NCBI RefSeq assembly: GCF_000227115.2
Contig: NC_016481.1
Coordinates: 1,381,259-1,445,258, forward strand
Source of the DNA: Naumovozyma dairenensis CBS 421
Taxonomy: Eukaryota > Ascomycota > Saccharomycetes > Saccharomycetales > Saccharomycetaceae
DNA: 64,000 nt
Direction: 5' to 3'
The position numbers and the translations under genes are program-made. The notes beneath the pieces were generated by a model. It made no database searches. It had not been told where the DNA came from and saw only the letters and a list, made by a program, of their open reading frames with translations. Positions 9,589 to 17,660 of this stretch are shown piece after piece. The stretch's first letter is position 1, and every line of letters starts with the position of its first letter.

Positions 9589-10635
9589 CAAGAATCTTGT
9601 TTAATGTAGTAAAAGCGTTGGGGACATCGTCAGACATGACTACGTCCTCAGACAAATTGTTGTGAACATCTTGATTGTTGTTCATTTTGTTGTTGTTGTT
9701 GAAAGGTTTGAATGTGTTTTTTAAAGTACTTAATTACTTAGTTACTTCGTTGTTCGTTTGTTACTTAGTTCTATGTCATTACATAAACTACATATGCAGG
9801 ATATACGATATCCTTGCCTCTTATATATATCCCTTAGAAGGATCTTGGATCTTCTCAAGACTTTGACTCAACCCCTTGTTTCAGAAAGTATCTAATACTT
9901 GACGCAGTTGTTACGACTCTCCCAGAGCTCGTACACACCCTGCAGGATTACGCTATCTAATAGGATAACCCCATACTGAAGATCTCGATTCAACTCCTTG
10001 TTAGTCTAACTAAACACAGGCTATGAATCCTCTTTGATCTGACGATATACCATCCGCGACCTCAACCACGGATATCTCATATCCGTGACCTCGTCTACGG
10101 ATACCTAGTATCCGTGACCTCGTCTACGGATACCTAGTATCCGTGACCTCGCCGACGGGTAGTAAAGTCGAATCTTCAAAGTTCACTTCACTACATTTAA
10201 ATGTGTTTCTGGAGATAATTCTATATACTGAAATTTGCTAATCCATCATCAACCTCTAAACGTGATATTCTGGTCAATAAATAACCCTGTCATAAAAGGC
10301 GGTTAGCTGTGAGACTTATGGCTAATTATATCGGAAAGGTTTTCATAATTAAAAGGCTTTACGTTTATACAACGTGTGTCTGTTCCTTAACTTGAAATAT
10401 AATAATATAAAATGTCTTTCGTAAAGAAAGAATGCAGCGAATAAGTATTAACAAATATTACGGAATTTGTAATATCAACCAGAGCAGACATAGAATAGAC
10501 AGTTTTTCCGAATCGACTATGGCAGAACAAGAAATGATAATATCCTCTGTCAAATAAGGTATATCGAAAAAAAGATTAAAGTTTAGAGTTGCGGTAGCTA
10601 TGTGTGTTGGATTGTACCTTTCGTTAAAGGGGTAT
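9589..10635. other. tRNA-upstream region with possible degenerate retroelement and 29-bp repeats
   Basis: About 1 kb between the tRNA-Arg 5' end and the SPT2 3' end. On the minus strand it carries a TATA-like ATATATATAA (9821-9830), a CAACAACAACAACAAA leader and an ATG at 9685 opening a short ORF that runs straight into the tRNA gene. Further out is a 29-bp tandem array (10051-10162). Yeast Ty elements favour the upstream side of tRNA genes, so a solo LTR or gag fragment is possible. I could not find a matching TGTTG/CAACA end pair, so no element is called. Confidence 0.4.
10051..10162. repeat. 29-bp tandem repeat array (about 3.9 copies) with internal inverted repeats
   Basis: Units at 10051-10079 (diverged), 10080-10108, 10109-10137 (identical to the previous) and 10138-10162 (partial). 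Each unit opens TATCCGTGACCTCG and closes with CGGATACCTAG, so TATCCG faces CGGATA within each unit and can pair. Confidence 0.92.
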
Positions 10636-11716
10636 TTAACGCCCAAGTTTCCTACGTCTCTTTTCTTCTTCATGCTTCTTTAACCATGCTGCCTCTCGTT
10701 TATCTTCCAGCTTAGCCATTCTTTCAGCTTGCTCCTCTTCTTCCAGAATTTCCATTTCATTAGCTTCCATATCATCTTCATCCTCATCATAATGTGAATA
10801 ATCATAACGACTTCTACCTTTATTGAACATTGCCCAAATTTCATCACGATCATAACCAGGGTCTTTCGTCACGACGTGACTTGGATCTGTAATTTTCTTC
10901 TTCTTCTTCTTCATCATCTTCTATGAAATCATCCATATCATCGTCGTACTGATCTTCATATCTTCCACGACGATTGCTATATTTAGACTCCAAGGTACGT
11001 CTCTTGGATTCTAATTTTTGTTTAATCATTCGGTTAGGTTGTGCAACAATATTCTTTGGTATTTTCAATTTGACAGCTGATTGTTCTTTTAAATGACGAC
11101 CGTTTGGATGGTTCCTTGAGAATTCTGGCTTTGACTTGTTATTAACGGTAGATGTAGATTTCGAAGCTGTTGTCTTCCTTTCTTTGAAACTTTTGAAGCC
11201 TGGCTTTGATATCCTAGGTGGAGGTCGCGTCTTTTTTATAGAAGCAGTAACTTTAACTGCCGTATTATCAGGTGAGCCTCCTTTACTGTTAGATTCTGCT
11301 TGCTTCATCAATTCTTCAAAAGATAGTTTTTTGATTGGTTCGAGTTTCTTAGTAAGAGATCTAACTGGTACCAACTTAGCATTAGAACTCCCCACCTTTT
11401 TCTTGTATACTGTTCCTAAACTCCCTTCCACATCATCATTATCTCTTTTCCGAGTAGATTTTGAACCAGATGAGGAACCTGGTGAGCGACGTGGTTTCGG
11501 TTTCTTCTTCTCTAGTTCTCCATTTTTAAGACGTTCTTGCCTCCTCAGTTCTTTTAATCTTCTTACGGCTGGATCATCATCTCGTGTATAGTTCTGAGGG
11601 AGCAACGATATGTGTTCAGCCAGCGTGTTTTGGGGAAGTGCTTCCTTCTTTGATGAAGGAGAAGTACCTGGAGGTGTCGACTTTTTCAACGCAGAAAGTT
11701 TGGATAAGAAACTCAT
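10636..11716 (-). CDS. SPT2: Spt2, HMG-like histone H3/H4 chaperone (frameshifted as sequenced)
   Basis: Two minus-strand frames overlap. Frame one starts at ATG 11716 and gives ~273 residues of a basic, disordered protein ending in an acidic Asp/Glu run. The conserved Spt2 C-terminal domain (VTKDPGYDRDEIWAMF, then an acidic helix and WLKKHEEEKRRRK) is in another frame, from about 10893 down to 10636. The switch falls at a TTTT run (10893-10896, AAAA on the coding strand) right after GAA repeats; one base fewer would join both parts into about 358 residues, near the 333 of S. cerevisiae Spt2. Spt2 binds H3-H4 and DNA during transcription elongation. Order BUR6-SPT2-RAD4 matches YER159C-161C-162C. 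The break may be a sequencing error, a real mutation, or recoding. A Reb1-type site is at 11904-11911, 188 bp upstream. Confidence 0.9.
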
Positions 11717-12185
11717 TCATGAAAGTTATTCTCTTCTATTGCCCGTTTACTTGGGAAAGTTAAAAGTCTATGCTTATTCGACGTTATAGCTTCTTTCTAT
11801 TTTGTAGATACCAGACTATTTAACATATATCTTCATATGCCTTTTGGGCTAACAATCAATATTAGATTCCGGATGATTGTTATAATAGTTATATAAAGTA
11901 ATACCGGGTAACACAAGGTAATTTTCTAAAACAAAAATAATAATAAACCCATAGACTACGTACAATACTATGTTTTTATAACTATGAACAGATATCCTAT
12001 AACGACCGAACAATCAAATAGGGGCTTAGTTACAATCAGGTTGATTGTTGAGATTTTGGAAACAGACCATGAAATCTTTGAGTAATTAAGAAAGTTCATA
12101 TTGCTGATCGGATATATAAAAAACAGAAGGTATTTAAATATTAAATAGTCATATGCTGCAACGAAGTAATCATATATAAATTAAC
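11717..12185. other. Intergenic region between SPT2 start and RAD4 3' end
   Basis: About 470 bp of AT-rich DNA with a Reb1-type CCGGGTAA (11904-11911) on the SPT2 promoter side. No gene or repeat seen. Confidence 0.6.
11904..11911 (-). promoter_or_regulatory. Reb1-type site CCGGGTAA upstream of SPT2
   Basis: Reverse match to TTACCCGG, 188 bp upstream of the SPT2 start codon. Motif match only. Confidence 0.5.
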
Positions 12186-14636
12186 TCATGCATCAGCATC
12201 TAAAATATTTAACTCATTCATAAAATCCTCATATTGATCATCATGGGGGGGTCCATCGGACTCTACTGGTGTCATTCCATCGTTAGTATCTTCATCTAGA
12301 TTTTCATCGGCTACATGCGTTTTACTGGGAGTGACGAAACCACCACGGATATGCTCCTCATGAGATAAATTTTCCATTTCTTCGGAATCACTTCCATCAG
12401 AAGGAACTAAAAATCCACCTTCTGATGGATTTCCGCCGTAAGATGAATCTTGAGCCAGTTCCGAAACACTTCCATTCGTAGGGACAAAAAATCCACCTCC
12501 CTGCAGTTGTTCGTCTTGATCATCCGCATCTTCTTCTCCCAAGTCTTCTGTATTATTAGACGCACCTATGTTGACTGACCCGTATGTCATGTTTAATTTC
12601 ATCTTGATCCGTAATTTGGATAATAATTTATGCCACATCGATAAATTTTGAAGTTCTTGTTTCTTCTTTTCATCTTGCTCTAGACAATATTCTATCCCAT
12701 CAATACAAGCTACAACAGCTTCTGCAAACCATTTCGCCACAACAATACCGCTGATATTAGGCTTTGAACTACGTCCCCGTTCAAATTTAAATCCAGTAAC
12801 TGCACGAGCATAATTAATCCTCAAAAATTTGGCAGCCTTTATTGCATTGGGATTTTCAATCAAACAACAGTTTTGAGGAATCATAGTTGGAACGAAAACC
12901 TCAATATTTCCAAAAGTATTCTTTGTAATCTCACCAGTTTCCGTAGCTAATGGAGGAATGTATAGTTCAGTATCAGTAACGGGATATAATCTCTCATCAC
13001 CGTCGTTAATATCATCTGAAGGACCTCTCATCGTCTTTTTTTTAACTGTTTTCAAACTTTTGCAATTTGTTTTTAAGATACGTCCTTCCATATACCATTG
13101 TTTGCCAGATTTTAAGTCCAAAATATTCTTTCGCTCATAAACTTTCAAAACTTTACCCACACGGCCATGAAGTTTCAAGTAACCTGATTCTTTACATCCT
13201 GATCTGATCACCTGATTTTGTCTTAAGTCCTTTTCTAAAATATAATAAGGATGATTTTTTAAATCTTGTAAATTATCAGGCATTCCTTCTGAACGATTAC
13301 GTTCTTCAAAGTAGGCATCCTCATAATCATCTATTTTGGTTCTTTTCCTTCGATGCATTGTATTCAATACTTCTGAATACCACTTTGAACCTTCTTCATC
13401 TTTAGTAACTCTCTTTTTCCGGATCTTACAGTTGTACCATCGTGTATATCTCCTAGTTATATCTCTGCAGCCATGTTTTCGATCATAACCTATGACATAT
13501 CTCATGTTGTTTCTTTTGCAACAGGCAACGCCTTGCGGTTCTAGCTTGGAACGAATTTTGATTTGCTCTATTGTTTTAAAATTCATTACATCTATGGTAA
13601 TCCATTTTTTTGCAAATTTATCCCATACTTCACACCAGAATAACGGGAACTTTGTCATATCTTCATAAGACACTTCAGTAATCTTATTTTCAACCTTTAA
13701 ATCAGTGAAATCTGGTGGTTGACAAGACAAAACGAGCCTCGCATTAACATTGCACGCTCTCAACATGGCAACAAACCCTTGAGCTGCTAAATCACGATCA
13801 CCATGGCCCTTTATGATACGCCTAATAAACACTTGTTTCGTCAATGGATTTATTTTAGAGCTGACACGACTGTCTTCTTCTTCTATTTCATCCCAAAATC
13901 TCATATAACAACCAAAATTATTGTATTTTTGTGTAATTCGCCAATGCTTTTGCCAGATCTCCATACATTTTTTCAATCCATCTAACAATTTTCTGGTGCT
14001 CCTTAATGAAAATTCATCTTTTTCAGGGTGCAATAATTCGAACACCTTTTCTGGAACCAATGAACTCAATTTTTTACTAAATCTACTACTATTGATCCAT
14101 TCATTTCGAAGAGAACCATGAACCATCAAACATATAAGATAAAACATATGTAAATAATATCTTTTCTTCCTCTCTTCATTGGAACATATGTTTCTATTAA
14201 TTGATTTTCTTTTGTTTTTTGTCAATATGTCATCATCTGGTTTTGATTGATTTATTGTAATTTTCAGATCTCCTATATTATCACCCGATGTATCTTCATC
14301 ATTATTAGTAACATCTTCGAATTCATCAGAGTCATAATTTTCATCTTCACTTTCCATATCTGATACATCCATTTTCGATTTATCATTTTTATCAATTATT
14401 GAACTACTTTCTGAATCTGAACCAAGAGCAATAACTTCATGTGGCCCTTCATTCTCAGGCGATTCACTGATATTAATAACTTCATCATCCGTTTTTGGCA
14501 CTGATCCCTTACGCTGAAGACGAGATGATCTTCTCTTTCTTCTTTTTAAGGGTCTTTCAGTAGCTGGATCATCCCTTTTTTCTCTAAGAGTCTTTCTTAT
14601 CAACTCAAAATATTCCTTTGGTAAATCTTCATTCAT
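12186..14636 (-). CDS. RAD4: Rad4, XPC-family DNA damage recognition factor
   Basis: An 816-residue protein, longer than S. cerevisiae Rad4 (754). After an acidic N-terminus with a basic RRKRR patch, the transglutaminase-like domain appears from about residue 160 to 400 (GHGDRDLAAQGFVAMLRACN near 278, then FPLFWCEVWDKF). The beta-hairpin domains follow: BHD1/2 near 460-530 (HPYYILEKDLRQNQVI, GRVGKVLKVYERKN) and BHD3 near 575-650 (EVFVPTMIPQNC, INYARAVTGFKFERG). Rad4 with Rad23 recognises helix-distorting lesions and starts nucleotide excision repair in the nucleus. The C-terminal ~130 residues are acidic and hold three GGF-(F/L/V)-(V/T)-P-(S/T) repeats. Order matches YER162C. Confidence 0.96.
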   Translation of the reverse strand: MNEDLPKEYFELIRKTLREKRDDPATERPLKRRKRRSSRLQRKGSVPKTDDEVINISESPENEGPHEVIALGSDSESSSIIDKNDKSKMDVSDMESEDENYDSDEFEDVTNNDEDTSGDNIGDLKITINQSKPDDDILTKNKRKSINRNICSNEERKKRYYLHMFYLICLMVHGSLRNEWINSSRFSKKLSSLVPEKVFELLHPEKDEFSLRSTRKLLDGLKKCMEIWQKHWRITQKYNNFGCYMRFWDEIEEEDSRVSSKINPLTKQVFIRRIIKGHGDRDLAAQGFVAMLRACNVNARLVLSCQPPDFTDLKVENKITEVSYEDMTKFPLFWCEVWDKFAKKWITIDVMNFKTIEQIKIRSKLEPQGVACCKRNNMRYVIGYDRKHGCRDITRRYTRWYNCKIRKKRVTKDEEGSKWYSEVLNTMHRRKRTKIDDYEDAYFEERNRSEGMPDNLQDLKNHPYYILEKDLRQNQVIRSGCKESGYLKLHGRVGKVLKVYERKNILDLKSGKQWYMEGRILKTNCKSLKTVKKKTMRGPSDDINDGDERLYPVTDTELYIPPLATETGEITKNTFGNIEVFVPTMIPQNCCLIENPNAIKAAKFLRINYARAVTGFKFERGRSSKPNISGIVVAKWFAEAVVACIDGIEYCLEQDEKKKQELQNLSMWHKLLSKLRIKMKLNMTYGSVNIGASNNTEDLGEEDADDQDEQLQGGGFFVPTNGSVSELAQDSSYGGNPSEGGFLVPSDGSDSEEMENLSHEEHIRGGFVTPSKTHVADENLDEDTNDGMTPVESDGPPHDDQYEDFMNELNILDADA

Positions 14637-15037
14637 AAATGTAAGTAAGTGTATACTTTGGTATTAATAGGAGTTTGCAGAAAATTTTGGGTGTCTTTGA
14701 GATGTGGTATAAGTTGTAACTAGAAGTTTTCTTTTTTCATTCAGTTTACTAATACCATATTAAACGGAAACAGTATAACTATTTCTTTCTCCGAAAATAC
14801 AATGATCTCTGTCCCCTAACGTTATATAAGAGAATGCACTTACCCAATGTGTCAAAAAGACAACCTACTTGGGAATCTTCATCAAATGAAGACTAATTAT
14901 GGCACCTACAGTTTGTCAGATATTATTACCTTGATCTTCTGTTTATATTAGATTATATATCAGTATGTAAAAATAAAAATCACGACATCCCTAAACATGT
15001 CTCCCTTCTTTGAAAACAAGTAATTAATATATTAGCA
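14637..15037. other. Intergenic region between RAD4 start and GCG1 3' end
   Basis: About 400 bp, AT-rich, promoter of RAD4 and 3' region of GCG1. No repeat, RNA or clear factor site seen. Confidence 0.55.
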
Positions 15038-15760
15038 CTACGATTGTAACATTTTATCTACATGATGGAGTAATTTCAATAAATATAAATCAGGTACTGC
15101 ATCGTGTTCATCCCAAAGCATTTCCTCTATAGATTGATGAAGTAATTTCAAATACTCCACATTTGGACCACTTGGCCCATGTGATGTAGCAATCACTTTG
15201 GCAGTATCTTCAATCTTTTCTGGCCCCACAAACGCCTCATTACTTACAGTCCCAATATATACGGAAGTTTTCAATACCCTTTTCCCTGTCCGTTCATGCA
15301 CTGGTAATAACTCTAGCGAATCCTTCAATAATAACTCATGCTCATCATTCGTATTCAAATGAACTTCTACTTCATGTAAAGTGTACCCATTTTGTTCTCT
15401 AATATCCAGATACTCTTTAACCTCATTAGCATGTTCTGGTGGAATATAATACACAACACCAAAAGTAGTCAAATCATGAGGACACTTAATAGATTCAAAA
15501 TCGTGCGAATAGAGCTGTAAATCTTCTAAAAATTCAGGAATTGATAATATCTCTTCATATGGTATTAAGGTTACTACACGTCCCGGTTTTTCTGGCGTAC
15601 CTCTGTGATCTATGGAGCTTTGCCAAAATCTACGCATATAGCCATGGATTGTCACGGGAATTCTTTGTGTGTAATGTGGTGGTGGTTTGTAAATTAAGGA
15701 TCCATAACCTAGAATCCATATACCTTCTTCTTTAGTGGGGTTTTCTGCGGAGATAGTCAT
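15038..15760 (-). CDS. GCG1: Gcg1, glutathione-specific gamma-glutamylcyclotransferase (ChaC family)
   Basis: A 240-residue protein, near the S. cerevisiae Gcg1 length (232). The ChaC signature GYGSLIYKPPP begins at residue 18 and binds the gamma-glutamyl group. GTPEKPGRVVTL follows near residue 54, and the conserved LDIREQNGY segment with the glutamate expected to act in catalysis is at about 118-126. The enzyme cleaves cytosolic glutathione to 5-oxoproline and Cys-Gly, in glutathione turnover. No signal peptide. Location after RAD4 matches YER163C. Confidence 0.95.
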   Translation of the reverse strand: MTISAENPTKEEGIWILGYGSLIYKPPPHYTQRIPVTIHGYMRRFWQSSIDHRGTPEKPGRVVTLIPYEEILSIPEFLEDLQLYSHDFESIKCPHDLTTFGVVYYIPPEHANEVKEYLDIREQNGYTLHEVEVHLNTNDEHELLLKDSLELLPVHERTGKRVLKTSVYIGTVSNEAFVGPEKIEDTAKVIATSHGPSGPNVEYLKLLHQSIEEMLWDEHDAVPDLYLLKLLHHVDKMLQS

Positions 15761-16325
15761 TATTTATGGGATGTACGTAATATTCAATTGGTGGATGAAA
15801 ATGTTTTTGCAGATTAATTTATAGTCTATGGATTGGCAGGTCTGAAATGTTTTGCTCTGTAGGTTATGGTAAGGATATGTATATGATACAAGACAAAATT
15901 GTCAGGAACCTATTGAGTGGGAGACGGATTGGTAAATCTGGGCTCCTTTAGAGATAACTTCTTAGACTTCCTACGTTGGATAGAAATAACTTTTTTTCTT
16001 GTAACTTTGTAGCCTTACACAATAACGTCAAATTACGTAAAAGACTTAAATTCGCGCTTGATTTCCCTTTTGCTGTCATCACCAAAATCGTCATAGATAT
16101 ATATTAATAAATAATGCTGGAACTGAATTAAGATCATACGAGTTATGCAATGCTAATATTATTTAAAATCTATAAGCAATTAAATAAGATATATCTCAGG
16201 TCCAAGTTATAAGGGTACAAAGACCATGGATCAGTTGTAACCCACTTCTTTCCACAAGCGTTTTACCTAACTAGACACTTTTCACATTTTAGTGCAACGA
16301 TTATGACAAACGTTTAACAGCAACC
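15761..16325. other. Intergenic region between GCG1 start and MAC1 3' end
   Basis: About 565 bp serving as the GCG1 promoter and MAC1 3' flank. AT-rich, with no motif or repeat that I can support. Confidence 0.5.
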
Positions 16326-17660
16326 TTAAATAACATATAGCCCCTGAAGATTAAGTTTCTCAAAGTCATTTACTTCTATCAGTTCAGTATTATACTTTGC
16401 AATAATATTATCAAACCAACCAAGTATATCTATTGACTCCAATTCTTGTTCGCTCATGTGTAGTAATTTTCCTACAATAAAATCCCACCAATATTGGGAC
16501 GGTATAAATTTACCTTTATATTTAATCATTGTTTTCCTAGTGAAAGTGAAATGAAGTAACCCATTAATTAAAAGTTTTTCAAAACTTACAATTTCAATAG
16601 GATGAATAAAACAGTCATCACAAAGACAGTCAATTGCTGTACATTTACAATCTGCAGTTGAACAATCCATCAATTGATCTTTCATCTTCGCTTCTCCAAC
16701 ATTTTTCAACGGTACCCCACTATTTATAATATATGAATTCAACTCCTCTTCGTTTCTATGGATTAAACAATTTAAACATTGACAATTATCATCAGGACAG
16801 GAACAATTGGAACTTAGGAAAATCCCTTCATGCGTAAATAAATCAACAGTCTCATCATTCATGATATTTATATTATTATCATTTGAATTGTTTTTATTCC
16901 GCATAGTACAAGGCCTCTTATTGTTGTTAGTATTTTGATTTTCCTCTAGCAAATCATCTAAAGTGGACCCTTCTAATTTCAATGGGTGATGTGAATCGTT
17001 TATTAATGAGGCTGCTGTAGTATTCGGTTTCAAATCGTTAAAAGATTCTGACGAAGTGGTAGTTGGAGTCGATAAATCGTTAGATGTCCAGCTTGTTACT
17101 GAGTTTAATTTGGAATCAACACCAGTTCCTATACTGGCACTACTCCCACAACATGTCGACATAGGTGGCGATAGTGAAGTAGACTTTAGTTGTTGGTTTT
17201 CGCTCCGTATTGATGAAGATGGACATGAAGACGTATTACCCTCAGGTTTCTTTGATATTTTTTGTAAGAATTCAGTTTCTGAGATAAATTTCTTCCCATC
17301 TTCCAAATGTGAATCTTTTTCCTCATTAAAATTGTTACTTTCAGTATCATCTCCTTTACCATTAATTAAGATTTGTAATTTACCATCAATCATTCTTGCC
17401 TTTTCAGCATGTTTGATCTTAACAAATAAGATTGGTTGACGTTCCATATTCTTCGCACAAGACCCCGGTGACATTGAAGGAGATGAGGAATCATCCTCAT
17501 CTTCTTTATCAACCATGATCACATCTCTAATGGCAGATGGAGATGGTCTACCTCTCGTTCTCACTTTCACTAACATTCGTTCTGTATGTTTGCATGTCGA
17601 AGACCGATGGCCTCTGATACATGATGCGCACGCATATTTCTCATGAGCATAAATAATCAT
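16326..17660 (-). CDS. MAC1: Mac1, copper-sensing transcription activator
   Basis: A 444-residue protein (S. cerevisiae Mac1 is 417). The N-terminus is a copper-fist domain with zinc ligands C11, C14, C23 and H25, followed by the RTRGRPSPSAIRD stretch, an AT-hook-like GRP motif, and QPILFVKIKHAEKARM. This pattern is that of Mac1 rather than Cup2 or Haa1. The C-terminal half carries two Cys-rich copper-binding repeats, CSCPDDNCQCLNCLIH (about residue 285) and CKCTAIDCLCDDCFIH (about 337). In low copper Mac1 activates CTR1, CTR3 and FRE1; copper binding to the repeats shuts it off. In S. cerevisiae MAC1 is YMR021C, so its place between GCG1 and CHD1 is a departure from that gene order. Confidence 0.95.
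   Translation of the reverse strand: MIIYAHEKYACASCIRGHRSSTCKHTERMLVKVRTRGRPSPSAIRDVIMVDKEDEDDSSSPSMSPGSCAKNMERQPILFVKIKHAEKARMIDGKLQILINGKGDDTESNNFNEEKDSHLEDGKKFISETEFLQKISKKPEGNTSSCPSSSIRSENQQLKSTSLSPPMSTCCGSSASIGTGVDSKLNSVTSWTSNDLSTPTTTSSESFNDLKPNTTAASLINDSHHPLKLEGSTLDDLLEENQNTNNNKRPCTMRNKNNSNDNNINIMNDETVDLFTHEGIFLSSNCSCPDDNCQCLNCLIHRNEEELNSYIINSGVPLKNVGEAKMKDQLMDCSTADCKCTAIDCLCDDCFIHPIEIVSFEKLLINGLLHFTFTRKTMIKYKGKFIPSQYWWDFIVGKLLHMSEQELESIDILGWFDNIIAKYNTELIEVNDFEKLNLQGLYVI

Noticed and set aside
9491..9685. 64-codon ORF as a normal protein gene
   Set aside because: Its second half is the tRNA-Arg body and terminator; kept only as a finding about a possible fused or truncated gene start.
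9697..10375. Solo Ty LTR upstream of the tRNA
   Set aside because: TGTTG occurs near 9697, but no matching CAACA end or target-site duplication was found, so no element is annotated.
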